A stretch of 64,000 bases of DNA from JBAZTO01 sp041661865 (GTDB lineage Bacteria > Planctomycetota > Phycisphaerae > SM23-33): contig JBAZTO010000007.1 of NCBI GenBank assembly GCA_041661865.1, positions 34,924-98,923 on the forward strand, written 5' to 3'. A program made the translations under genes and the position numbers. This document shows, piece by piece, positions 29,713-38,608 of the stretch (positions are counted from its first letter, which is position 1; each line of letters begins with the position of its first letter). A model generated the notes under the pieces. That model did not search any database and was not told where the DNA came from. It saw nothing but the letters and a program-made list of their open reading frames with translations.

Positions 29713-30504
29713 CTACAGTGTCTTAAGATACTCCACGGCCTTGCGAATGTCGCTTGCCGGGTCCGTGCCAACCTCACGCTCGATGGTGTAAGCTCCGTCG
29801 TAGCCCAGTTCCCGCATCAAGGCGACGTAGGCGGGAAAGTTGACATCCCCTCCGCCCAGCGGCACTTCGCGGCCCTGGCCGTCGCGCCGAACGCCGTCCT
29901 TGGCATGCGTGTGGACGATGAACGGGAACAGAACGCGCACGGCCTGGAGGTGATCGAAGGCGTTCATAACCAGGTTGGCCGGGTCGAAATTGACGCCCAG
30001 CCCCCGGGTGTCGGCCTCCTCCAGAATGCCGCGAAGGACGGGGCCCGACTCCAGCCCCGTTTCCGTGGCCAGGGTCACGCCGTGATCGGCGGCCACGGTA
30101 CACAGACGTTTGAGGTTGCCGATCATCGTTTGTCGCACCTGGCCTGTGGCGTCCTTGCCAAGCGAGCCGATATGCGTGGTCATGATGGAGGTCTTGAGGT
30201 CCGCGGTCTGGCGAATGGCCTCGACTAACTGCGGCTCCTTGGCCTTCATGGCCTCGGCGTTGCCGAAGTTCAGGCCGAAATCGCCACACGTGGCGCTGAG
30301 ATTGATCCCCAGGTCCCGGTAACGGGAAACGAAATCGGCCCGCGCCGGGGCGGGCATGTTGGCGGCCAGCATCTCCCCGCCGGTCACATAGACCTGGAAA
30401 CTGCCGCACCCAAGTTGGGCGGAAAGTTGGAGTCCCTCGCGGATCGGGCGACGGAAGCCGTCGATGAATACCCCGACGTTTAACGGCTTGTTCTGGGTCG
30501 TCAT
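29713..30504 (-). CDS. Sugar phosphate isomerase/epimerase (AP-endonuclease-2 TIM barrel)
   Basis: A 263-residue TIM-barrel protein of the xylose-isomerase-like family that isomerises or epimerises sugars with a divalent metal. Characteristic segments are LGINLSATCGDFGLNFGN, ATETGLESGPVLRGIL with the metal-binding Glu, VNFDPANLVMNAFDHL, PFIVHTHAKDGVR with a His ligand, and DVNFPAYVALMRELGYDGAYTIERE near the C-terminus. ATG 30504 has AGGAGCAGGA before it. A partial, decayed copy of its coding region (about residues 190-220) lies upstream at 30718-30810. It heads the cluster with two URO-D genes. Confidence 0.85.
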   Translation of the reverse strand: MTTQNKPLNVGVFIDGFRRPIREGLQLSAQLGCGSFQVYVTGGEMLAANMPAPARADFVSRYRDLGINLSATCGDFGLNFGNAEAMKAKEPQLVEAIRQTADLKTSIMTTHIGSLGKDATGQVRQTMIGNLKRLCTVAADHGVTLATETGLESGPVLRGILEEADTRGLGVNFDPANLVMNAFDHLQAVRVLFPFIVHTHAKDGVRRDGQGREVPLGGGDVNFPAYVALMRELGYDGAYTIEREVGTDPASDIRKAVEYLKTL

Positions 30505-30526
30505 AGTCCTGCTCCTGATCGCATGT

Positions 30527-30718
30527 CAGACCTGCGGGGCTCGACACGTCGAGCGCCGGCGGTTCACTCGCTGGCCTTACGCATCCAGTCGTCGATCCTG
30601 GCCTTCTTGTCCACGAGGTTGGCCGCCAGATCGTAGCCGTCAAAGCGGGGCGCCACCTACCGCAACATTTCGGCAATGGCCTTTTCCGCCTGCCTGTCGC
30701 CATCGGCGGCCGTGGCGA
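30527..30718 (-). pseudogene. Decayed copy of the 3' end of the HEAT-repeat gene
   Basis: This 192-base stretch matches 34057-34248, the last part of the HEAT-repeat gene plus its 3' flank, with roughly a dozen differences (about 94% by eye). The copied frame is broken: a CAG codon of the parent reads TAG here (plus strand CTA near 30658-30660). It ends 20 bases before the isomerase start, so it also supplies that gene's upstream region. Confidence 0.85.
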
Positions 30719-30810
30719 CCTCGCACGCTCGATGGTATATGCTCCCTCGTAGCCCAGTTCCCGCATCAAGGCGACGTAGGCGGGGAAGTTGACATCCCCT
30801 CCGCCCAGCG
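30718..30810 (-). pseudogene. Truncated copy of the sugar isomerase gene
   Basis: About 93 bases match 29770-29861 within the isomerase gene, including the codons for NFPAYVALMRELGY, with a 2-base insertion near 30723. It is joined directly to the HEAT-gene fragment. Its left part is used, in another frame, as the C-terminal codons of the glycoside hydrolase gene. Confidence 0.85.
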
Positions 30811-33800
30811 AGGCGTTTCCCCTTCGTCTTGCGGCAGGAAATAAACGTGGCCCCGGATATCGACGTCCGGCCCGGCCTCGACGGTCACAATTAACGACAG
30901 GGTTCGCTCCTCTTGTCCAGAGGCGATCTTGATCCGCCAGGCCTGCCAGCCGGTGCCATACGGACCGCGTTGGCGGACCACGGGGGCGGCTTCCACCGCC
31001 GCGCCTCCGACCGTCGCCACAGCGGCGAAGTGGAGGCCTGGGTTTGCGCGAGCCAGGGTCTTGCCGTCCCTGAACAGTTCGACCGTCACCACAAGCATCC
31101 CGCCGTCGGGCGCCGCTGGGATGGTGCCGCCAACCTCCATCGTGCGTTTCTGCGGGGGCGACCTGTCATCCTTCCGCACCTCCAGGGGCAGTTCCAGGGG
31201 AACAAGGGCTGCATCCTCTCGCCAGTCGCATGGCAAGGCTCGGCTGGGCCGCTGGAATGTGGACGCCGAGCAACTGACGGGGAAATCCCGGCCGAGAGAA
31301 GGCGCCTGTCCGCGCGGGACGACTTCCAGCAATAACACCTCAAAGGGGCGCAAGGCCAGATGCGGCAGTCCATCGGCGCCGACAGCGATCTCCATTCGGG
31401 CGGGTCGGGGATACCAGCGGTAGACGTCCCAGGCCTGGCCAACCGGCAGTCCCCACTGGCCGTTCAGTTGAAGTGGGACGTCAGCGTCGTCCCAAGTGCA
31501 ATTATTGATCGCCAGGAATGCCCGCCGGCCGTCTGTGCAGCAATAGCCGTACGTCTGGTATCGCCAAGGGTTGCCCAGGATGAAACGGGGATTGGCAAAG
31601 CAGTCCGGCTGGGCACGGAGAAGAGCAATGAAATCCGCCATCTGCTGACGCTCTGCCGGCGTGAGCCAGTTCCAGTCGCTCCACGGCTGGGCCAGCAGGC
31701 TGCCCCGGCAGAGGTCCATGACGAAGGCCTCCTGCCATCGCTCGGCGCCGATGCAGTCGTTCCAGCCCCAGTCGGACAGCCACACTCCCAGCGAGTCCTT
31801 GCCCAGTGGCGGCACGTCATGGCACCACCACTGCGCCTGGTCCAGTCCCCCCGTTACACCATCGCGGACGTACAGAGTCGGTGAGTCGGCAGGCGAGGCC
31901 GCCTCCATATTCAGCCCGGGCTCGAACAGTGTATCGGCGTGCCGCAGCCACCACGGCGACCGGTAGCCCCAGTAGAGCATGACAAACACATCGGGACACT
32001 CCTTGTCGATTTCGTGGAGCATCTCAATGACGGCGTTGTGGATCGGCTCGGTGGAATACTTCCCCGGCAGATGCTCATGATGGATGCTGGAGCAATAGGA
32101 TCGCAGGTTGTCGAATTTCAGCAGCCGAACTGCGTTCTGCCGGACATGGTAACGGAAGGCCTTCGTATAGAGGGTCTTGATCGGATCGGTGGCGCGACAG
32201 AAGAACGGACCGCACCAGTATTTCACCGGGTACTCCGGATTGTACGTGAAGGTACCCTGCACGGCCGGGTTGTCGCCGATGCTCCAGCCGCTCATGGAAC
32301 TGTCTATCCACAGCCCTGGCTGGATACCCAGGACCCTAAGTTCACGGTTGATTTTGGCCAGGCCCCGTGGGAACCGGTCCAGTGCGAACTGCGTCAAATC
32401 ACCGCGGGAGTCCACCCAGAAGTCGACAGAAAACAGGTCAAAGCGACAGCCCGTCTGTCGTTGCCCCTCGGCTATCTGGGCGATGCTGTGCAGGCATGCC
32501 GACTCACAATTCTTAAACGATTCCTCCCCCTGAAGCGACCAGGAGCCGAAGTTCTCGAAGATGGCATAGGGGCGGTCGTGGCCGCGCTGCACGCGCCGCA
32601 TGCGGCCCCTCACATGGGCGATAAAGGCGTCCCGCGCCGTGCCGACCCGCGCGACCCCAAGCACCGCTTCCATGCAGGAGAATGTCTCGCGGGCAGGCAG
32701 CTTGCACCCCGGATGCTGGCGCAATAGCACCTGCCCGTTTTCTCCCGTCACCCAGCCCGATGGATGCGCCAAGCTGAAGAAAAAGGCATCAGATGCATAG
32801 ACCGGGAAACCTCGCTGTCCGTTGCTGACCTGTGCGTCGGTCCGATACGAGCCCAGACCGATGTCCATGAGCCGCGCAGGTATCGTGCCTTGATTGTGGA
32901 CTTCGGTGAATTTCTGAAGAACGGCGCCCGAAGGATTCAGGCGATATGTGACCGTTGCGGAGATCGGCGCGCAGTCGCCGGTTAGCTTGAAAACTACCGC
33001 TTCGTCCGGCACTCGGCGCACCTCTGTGACCGAAAAACGCACTGTCTTCACCGGTTCACCCAGCACCAGGCATTGATCGAAAGGCGCGGCAAGGACTTCC
33101 GGCCCTGGGAAGTGCCGGCTACAGTGCGGATCGAGCGCGTCCAGCCTCGCGGTCCGGGTGACCTGCCCGCCCACTTGGAGCGCCAGCAGATTAGGTTGCC
33201 CCCATTGCAGATAGCGGTAGGCTGGGTCGTCTGCCCTCAGCCTCAGGTTCATTGGAGGCGACCAGAACCGATCCCTCGTTCGCTGGCCAATCAGGTGGCC
33301 GTTCACGAAAACGCGCATCTGATCGAAGTCATAGAGTCCGTAACCCCCAAGTACCAGGGTGACATCCTTTCCTTCGTCTTGGCGAGGCAGAGAGACCTCC
33401 GTTCGTGCCCAGAGGCAGCAGCCGGGCCACTTGCTGGCGCCATGGGCAACGTCGTGGAAGTTCTTCCATAAGGCATCGTCATAGTCCGTGTGGTGCTGAC
33501 CAGCGTTGAAGCCCTCTTCGTCATCGGTGGGAACCGATCCGGGATTTCCGCCCTGGCATTTCCAGCCCGCGATCCAGATCCGCCGATCGGCGGCGTCCAG
33601 ACTGACCTCCAATTCCGGGCCACCCAGAGGCAGTTCCTGTCCGGTCAGTTTGTTTCGCCAGCAGATGGCCGTGAGTTCCTGCCGGATGTCGAGGGTCATC
33701 GCCATCGCCGCCGATTCCATCGTTACGGTGCGGGCGGCGGGGTCGATATTGACAGTCCAGTTCATCTTCGGTTGGCTTGACTCGATTGTATTCATGGCGG

Positions 33801-33942
33801 TTGCGGATTGGCTGGCCGACGAGGTAGCCGACGCCGCGGCCTCGACGCGTTTGGCCAAGGACACGGCGGTGGCCGCACCGGCCAGGATGCAGGAATTGGC
33901 GAGGAATTCACGGCGTGAAATCGGCTGGTTGTGGGGACTCAC
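30766..33942 (-). CDS. Tat-exported GH36-like glycoside hydrolase
   Basis: A 1058-residue protein exported folded: SRREFL at residues 9-14 is a twin-arginine signal followed by a hydrophobic stretch. A jelly-roll sugar-binding region is seen around 170-260, then a TIM-barrel domain whose FPRGLAKINRELRVLGIQPG and LLKFDNLR (about 606-613) match clan GH-D alpha-galactosidase-type enzymes; the Asp in KFDN is the expected nucleophile. The likely role is hydrolysis of alpha-linked sugars, linkage unknown. GTG 33942 gives a normal Tat leader; a TTG further up at 33990 is less likely. The last 14 codons come from a duplicated isomerase fragment, so the native C-terminus appears lost. Confidence 0.75.
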   Translation of the reverse strand: MSPHNQPISRREFLANSCILAGAATAVSLAKRVEAAASATSSASQSATAMNTIESSQPKMNWTVNIDPAARTVTMESAAMAMTLDIRQELTAICWRNKLTGQELPLGGPELEVSLDAADRRIWIAGWKCQGGNPGSVPTDDEEGFNAGQHHTDYDDALWKNFHDVAHGASKWPGCCLWARTEVSLPRQDEGKDVTLVLGGYGLYDFDQMRVFVNGHLIGQRTRDRFWSPPMNLRLRADDPAYRYLQWGQPNLLALQVGGQVTRTARLDALDPHCSRHFPGPEVLAAPFDQCLVLGEPVKTVRFSVTEVRRVPDEAVVFKLTGDCAPISATVTYRLNPSGAVLQKFTEVHNQGTIPARLMDIGLGSYRTDAQVSNGQRGFPVYASDAFFFSLAHPSGWVTGENGQVLLRQHPGCKLPARETFSCMEAVLGVARVGTARDAFIAHVRGRMRRVQRGHDRPYAIFENFGSWSLQGEESFKNCESACLHSIAQIAEGQRQTGCRFDLFSVDFWVDSRGDLTQFALDRFPRGLAKINRELRVLGIQPGLWIDSSMSGWSIGDNPAVQGTFTYNPEYPVKYWCGPFFCRATDPIKTLYTKAFRYHVRQNAVRLLKFDNLRSYCSSIHHEHLPGKYSTEPIHNAVIEMLHEIDKECPDVFVMLYWGYRSPWWLRHADTLFEPGLNMEAASPADSPTLYVRDGVTGGLDQAQWWCHDVPPLGKDSLGVWLSDWGWNDCIGAERWQEAFVMDLCRGSLLAQPWSDWNWLTPAERQQMADFIALLRAQPDCFANPRFILGNPWRYQTYGYCCTDGRRAFLAINNCTWDDADVPLQLNGQWGLPVGQAWDVYRWYPRPARMEIAVGADGLPHLALRPFEVLLLEVVPRGQAPSLGRDFPVSCSASTFQRPSRALPCDWREDAALVPLELPLEVRKDDRSPPQKRTMEVGGTIPAAPDGGMLVVTVELFRDGKTLARANPGLHFAAVATVGGAAVEAAPVVRQRGPYGTGWQAWRIKIASGQEERTLSLIVTVEAGPDVDIRGHVYFLPQDEGETPRWAEGMSTSPPTSP

Positions 33943-34006
33943 CGTAACTCTTTCAGGCCCATCATGCTCAACATGGCTGTTTGCCGACAACTATTGCCGA
34001 CGATAT

Positions 34007-34049
34007 TCGTGATTCTACCGGGCTATGGGGATTGGACAAGCGAATTCCC
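34007..34049. repeat. 43-base dispersed element, copy 1
   Basis: Similar base for base, without gaps, to 42401-42443 (about 80%), sharing GATTCTACCGGGC and GAATTCCC. Both copies lie between same-strand minus genes. Possibly a shared regulatory or repeat motif. Confidence 0.5.
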
Positions 34050-34093
34050 AGCGTTCCAGACTTGCGGGATTCGACACGTCGGGCGCCGGCGGT

Positions 34094-36496
34094 TCACTCG
34101 CTGGCCTTACGCATCCAGTCGTCGATCCTGGCCTTCTTGTCCACGAGGTTGGCCGCCAGATCGTAGTCGTCAAAGCGGGGCGCCACCTGCCGCAGCATTT
34201 CGGCGATGGCCCTTTCGGCCTGCCTGTCGCCATCGGCGGCCGTGGCGATCGTCTGCAACTCGCTCAGCAACGGCAAGGTTGCATTGTCGGACATGGCCAG
34301 GATCGTATCGACCGCCGCCTTGCGGGCCGGTCCGTCCGGGCCTGCCAGCGCGGGCAGGAGTTTACGGATCGTCGCACGGTCCATCGCCAGTTGGTTGGTG
34401 CGGGCGTCGCGGATGATCGCCTCCAGGCGCGTTCGCTGCGCGGCGTTGAGACGATGGGGCAGCCGAACGGACGCCTCCGTTGCCAGCAGTGAAATGGCGG
34501 CATAGTTGCTTTGGCTGCGAAGTTGCGAAAGGTGAGTGAAGAGCCGCCCGACCGCTGCGGCGTAGGCCTCTTCATTCTCCTGATCGGCCATGGCCGTCAG
34601 GCAGCCGGGGTCGTCGGCCGCCATGAGCGCATCGACCCATTCCGCCCAGACCGGCTCGCGCTGGGCGTCCCCGGCCGGGTAGGCCGCGTAGGCATCGCCC
34701 AACTGCCCGGCTGCCTCGGCCGGCCTGCCCGCCTTCCTCATCAGGCCCGCCAATTGCCGCTGCACCGCCGGCAGACGCCTGTCGCCGGCGGCCTTGAGCC
34801 GAGCCACGGCAATCTGGAGGATCTTGATACGCTCGGCGGGCGACTCGTTCCGCTGGGCCAACTGCTCGTCGGCCGTCAAGACCGTCGTCCCGTCGCAGCG
34901 GGCCAGGATCGCCAGGGTCACTTCCGACGCCTGCTGGCGAATGCTCACGTCCGGCTCCACGGCCGGATCGCTCAACTTCAGGATCAGCGGCAATTGCATC
35001 TTGCCGCCCAGACTGCCCAGTGACGCGATGGTCGCCTGCCGCACCCCGCGATCGCTGTCGCTGATGAGTTCCACCAACTGCGAGGCGGCTTCGGGCGGGC
35101 CGACCTTGCCCAGCGAGACCACCGCCGCCAGGCGAACCTTGGGAGCGGCGTCCCTCAGCGCCTCCTGAAGGACAGGCGCGACGGACTTGTCGCCGACGCC
35201 CCCCATGGCCGTCAGAAGGGCCTCCCGCAAGTCGACCTGCTCGGCCAGGTGAGCCGCCTGCGCGTAGCGGGCCATAAGCACCCCGGCGGCCTGTTGACGC
35301 TGAGAGTCGTCGAGCTTGTGCGCGCCGGCAATGCGGGCCAACGCCGCGGCGGCCGCCGCCGACACGTCAGGATACTTGGACTGCACTTCCACCAGCACCG
35401 CCGGCAGGGCCTCGACCCGCCGCAACTGCCCCAGCGCCTTGAGCACCGACTGGCGAACGGAAGGCTTCTCTTCGACCATCAGCCGTTCCAGCAGCGATTT
35501 CAACGCATCGGCATCAGCCAGGTCGGCCACCAGTGTCGCCGCCTCCTGGCGCACGCGCGGATCAGGGTCAGCCAGCAGGCCCCGGGCTTCTTCGTGAATC
35601 GCAGGCCCCACCTTCTCGTTGGCCGTCACCTTCCGGTCGGCCAGCACAAGCCCCCCCTGCCGGACTTCGGGCGCGGGGTCCTTCAGGAAGAGCATCAGCA
35701 TCGCGTCCCGCTGGGCCGGCGGCGCAGCATCGTAAAGGTCGGAGGTCGATCGCGCCAACCGGTCGCGCAGGCGGAGGTTCTCGCTCTCCAGCGCCAGGCG
35801 GGAGCGGGCCAATCCCTCCGCCAGGTCAGCCAGGAACGCGGTTCGGTCCTTGTCCTTGTTGGCCTGCCACCACAGCTTCCACACCTGCGTGTCGCCGCCG
35901 GTGGAGTTGGTGTTCGTCAGCTTGGCCAGGGTCTGGGCCGCCGCGGCGCGAACCGAAGGGTCGCCGTCATCGAGCAGGCCGACGATCACCTCGATAGGCC
36001 GCTTGTCGGGGATGGCCAGGAAGGCCCGGACCAGTTCCACCCGGCTCAGAGGCGGAGCCGAGGGATCCTCCATGATCGCATAGAGACTCTCGCTGACTCC
36101 GTTGCGATACTGCACCAGCGCGCGGGCCGCCGCCGGACGCGCCACCGGGTCGCCGGCCGTCAGAACGCCCAGCAAGGGCTCGACCCACTCCCGACGCTGG
36201 CATCGCGTCTCGGCGATGGCGTCGGCAATGGCGGACGTGGCGACCCCGTCGGTGTCCTGCGCCAGACATTGGCGCAGGATCTCATCCTCCCGTGGATTGT
36301 TCTGGGAAAGTATCGCGGCCGCCGCGTCGATGCGCTCGCGCGCCGCGCGATTGGGGTCGCTCATCTGGCCGACCAGGGCCTCCAGGGAGGCCCCGCGCGT
36401 GGAGGCGGCAGGGGTCCTGGACTGGGCTTTCGCCTGGCTTGCCGCCACAAGCCCAACCAGGAAAACAATCGCAATGGCCTTGTCGATCCGCGCCAT
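34094..36496 (-). CDS. Secreted HEAT-repeat protein
   Basis: An 800-residue exported protein. A Sec signal (MARIDKAIAIVFLVGLVAAS, cleaved near AKA-Q) is followed by many HEAT/Armadillo-like helical repeats from about residue 30 to 560, for example VRAAAAQTLAKL, VRQEAATLVADLADADALK and VRLAAVVSLGKVGPPEAA. The rest is helical. Such repeats make a scaffold for protein-protein contacts; no catalytic motif is visible. AGAGGACGAG precedes ATG 36496. The 3' end has a decayed copy at 30527-30718. The glycoside hydrolase gene follows after 151 bases on the same strand. Confidence 0.85.
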   Translation of the reverse strand: MARIDKAIAIVFLVGLVAASQAKAQSRTPAASTRGASLEALVGQMSDPNRAARERIDAAAAILSQNNPREDEILRQCLAQDTDGVATSAIADAIAETRCQRREWVEPLLGVLTAGDPVARPAAARALVQYRNGVSESLYAIMEDPSAPPLSRVELVRAFLAIPDKRPIEVIVGLLDDGDPSVRAAAAQTLAKLTNTNSTGGDTQVWKLWWQANKDKDRTAFLADLAEGLARSRLALESENLRLRDRLARSTSDLYDAAPPAQRDAMLMLFLKDPAPEVRQGGLVLADRKVTANEKVGPAIHEEARGLLADPDPRVRQEAATLVADLADADALKSLLERLMVEEKPSVRQSVLKALGQLRRVEALPAVLVEVQSKYPDVSAAAAAALARIAGAHKLDDSQRQQAAGVLMARYAQAAHLAEQVDLREALLTAMGGVGDKSVAPVLQEALRDAAPKVRLAAVVSLGKVGPPEAASQLVELISDSDRGVRQATIASLGSLGGKMQLPLILKLSDPAVEPDVSIRQQASEVTLAILARCDGTTVLTADEQLAQRNESPAERIKILQIAVARLKAAGDRRLPAVQRQLAGLMRKAGRPAEAAGQLGDAYAAYPAGDAQREPVWAEWVDALMAADDPGCLTAMADQENEEAYAAAVGRLFTHLSQLRSQSNYAAISLLATEASVRLPHRLNAAQRTRLEAIIRDARTNQLAMDRATIRKLLPALAGPDGPARKAAVDTILAMSDNATLPLLSELQTIATAADGDRQAERAIAEMLRQVAPRFDDYDLAANLVDKKARIDDWMRKASE

Positions 36497-36841
36497 CTCG
36501 TCCTCTTTGCTAACCGCAGCCTCGCGGTAGAGTATTATCTGCCATGCCGGCTGTCAAAGCTAACGTGGCGGCGGCATCGCATAATGTTACACTCGAAAAT
36601 ACATCTTCCTGCTTTTTGCCGATTCCACCTCTGGGGTCAACCCATAAAACAATATCTGAGGCAATCGCCTGGCCGGGAGTCATACCTCTGCCACGGCCGG
36701 GCCGATCCCCTCGACGCCACACATGGAAAATATACGACCCACCCGTCACAACGGCTCGCAAAAACCCACAAGCGATGAAAGTTTGTGTCCGTTAGCGGGC
36801 CGTTGACGCAGTTTCCTACGCACAACAGCTTCTCGCACCTT
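36497..36841. other. Intergenic stretch without clear content
   Basis: 345 bases between the HEAT gene start and the helicase gene end, both on the minus strand. A plus-strand frame here is open but its product (starting MPAVKANVAAAS) has no recognisable pattern and no ribosome-binding site. The HEAT promoter must lie near its left end. Confidence 0.4.
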
Positions 36842-38368
36842 CTACCGCCGGCGACGGCGCGAGCCGCTGGGCTTGGCCGTCAACCGCCGGGTGCTCTTGG
36901 ATCGGCCGCGCCAGAAATTGTTTTTTTCCTGCTCGGGCGAGGCAGTCTTGTGCGACGTGTGCGCGGTACTGTCGGCCGTCTTGGCCGAGGGGTGCGAAGC
37001 ATGGGTGGACGACTTCCCGCCGGCTGGCGATTTGTGGGCCCCGTGGGCCGAGTTCTGGCCCGACGAGCCGCCCTGCCGCTGGTGCGACCGGCCGCCGCCG
37101 CGATGGCTGGAAACGGCCGTGGGGTCCGCCGGCGGGGTCTTGATCGAGTGGTGCAGAACGGGAATGGCCTTGCCCAGCATCTTCTCGATGGCTTTGAGGT
37201 CCTGGCGCTGGTCGTCGCAGCAGAACGTGACGGCCTTGCCTTCGGCCCCGGCCCGGCCGGTCCGCCCGATGCGATGGACGTAGGTCTCGGCGTCATTGGG
37301 CATGTCGTAGTTGATCACGTGCGAAATGTCGTCCACGTCGATGCCACGGGAGGCGATGTCGCTGGCCACCAACACGCGGATGGCGCCCTTCTTGAAGTTG
37401 TTCAACGCCCGGATGCGGGCGTTCTGGCTCTTGTTGGAATGAATCGCCTCGGAGGCGATGTCGCAATGGATCAGGCGCTTGACCACGCGGTCGGCACCGC
37501 GCTTGGTGCGGGTGAAGATCAACGCCCTGTCCATTTCGGGGCTCTTGAGCAGGTGCTCCAGCAGCAGCGGCTTGGCGCCGGCATCGACGAAATAGATCGC
37601 CTGCTGCACGGTCTCTGCCGCCGGGGACTTCGCCGCCACGCGCACCTCCACCGGCTGGTGAAGGATCGAGGCCGCCAGCGATTGGATTTCGCGCGGCATG
37701 GTGGCCGAGAACAGCAACGTCTGGCGTCGCTCGGGCAGCAGGGAGATCACGCGGCGGACGTCGTGGATGAATCCCATGTCCAGCATGCGGTCGGCCTCGT
37801 CCAGGACGAACATCTCGACGTTGCCCAGCTCCAGCAGTCGCTGGTTGAGCAGGTCCAGCAGCCGCCCGGGCGTGGCGACCAGGATGTCGATGCCCTTGCG
37901 GAGCGCCTGCTCCTGCGAGTGCTGCTTGACGCCGCCGAAAATGACGGTGTGCCGCAGCCCGGTGTGCTGGCCGTAGACGCGGAAGCTGTCGCCGATCTGG
38001 GCGGCCAGTTCACGCGTGGGGGTCAGGATCATCGCGCGGATCACGCGGCGATGGGTCGGGGCGTGCGCGCGGCGGGCCTCGCTGGTGGCGGCGCCACCAC
38101 GGCCGGCGTGGCCGGCGTGAGTGGCAGCATGCCCCGTGTGCGGGGCCGGATGCGATGTCACGTGCGCGGCGCCCGAGCCGAGCCTCTGGAGGATGGGCAA
38201 CGCGAACGCGGCGGTCTTGCCCGTGCCCGTTTGGGCGCAACCCAGGAGATCCTTGCCCGCCAGCACGTGGGGGATGGCCTTCTCTTGAATGGCGGTGGGA
38301 GTGGTGTAGCCTTCGGAGCGAACGGCTCGCAGCAGGGGCTCGACGAGCCCAAGTTCATCAAATAGCAT
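36842..38368 (-). CDS. DEAD-box RNA helicase (RhlE/CsdA-like)
   Basis: An ATP-dependent RNA helicase, 508 residues, for ribosome assembly or RNA decay. All core motifs are seen: Q-motif TPTAIQEKAIP, AQTGTGKTAAF, PTRELAAQ, ATPGRLLD, DEAD, SATMP, then RGIDVDDISHV and HRIGRTGRAG. About 40 residues rich in His, Gly and Ala (HVTSHPAPHTGHAATHAGHA) are inserted between motif I and the next motif, which is unusual. The last 120 residues are a basic Ser/His/Lys/Arg-rich tail likely to bind RNA. ATG 38368 has a weak upstream sequence. Confidence 0.93.
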   Translation of the reverse strand: MLFDELGLVEPLLRAVRSEGYTTPTAIQEKAIPHVLAGKDLLGCAQTGTGKTAAFALPILQRLGSGAAHVTSHPAPHTGHAATHAGHAGRGGAATSEARRAHAPTHRRVIRAMILTPTRELAAQIGDSFRVYGQHTGLRHTVIFGGVKQHSQEQALRKGIDILVATPGRLLDLLNQRLLELGNVEMFVLDEADRMLDMGFIHDVRRVISLLPERRQTLLFSATMPREIQSLAASILHQPVEVRVAAKSPAAETVQQAIYFVDAGAKPLLLEHLLKSPEMDRALIFTRTKRGADRVVKRLIHCDIASEAIHSNKSQNARIRALNNFKKGAIRVLVASDIASRGIDVDDISHVINYDMPNDAETYVHRIGRTGRAGAEGKAVTFCCDDQRQDLKAIEKMLGKAIPVLHHSIKTPPADPTAVSSHRGGGRSHQRQGGSSGQNSAHGAHKSPAGGKSSTHASHPSAKTADSTAHTSHKTASPEQEKNNFWRGRSKSTRRLTAKPSGSRRRRR

Positions 38369-38553
38369 TATGCGGATTCGGCTTTCTTGCCTGGACGATT
38401 CCAGGCCAATGGGTGCGGCAACAACACAAGTCTCCCCGGCGGCGCCGGGAATTGGGACATTCCCCAGGCAACAACCCTACCACAGTGAGCGGCGACATAC
38501 AAAGAACTTCCGCATTCGTGCGGCGGTCTCGGTTCGCGCGGCCGGTAGACGAC

Positions 38554-38589
38554 GAGGGCTTGAGCAGTGTTCACACCGCCCAAGCCCTC
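38554..38589 (-). terminator. Stem-loop after metK
   Basis: GAGGGCTTG (38554-38562) pairs perfectly with CAAGCCCTC (38581-38589) just past the metK stop. There is no clear U-run, so intrinsic termination is uncertain. Confidence 0.4.
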
Positions 38590-38608
38590 TGACGATTATT
38601 TCGTTTTC

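Noticed and set aside
17048..30504. URO-D genes as hemE
   Set aside because: All three lack the porphyrin-binding Arg-rich N-terminal signature of HemE and no other haem genes are near.
36785..38365. 526-codon plus-strand frame opposite the helicase
   Set aside because: The helicase motifs are all on the minus strand, so this is a shadow.
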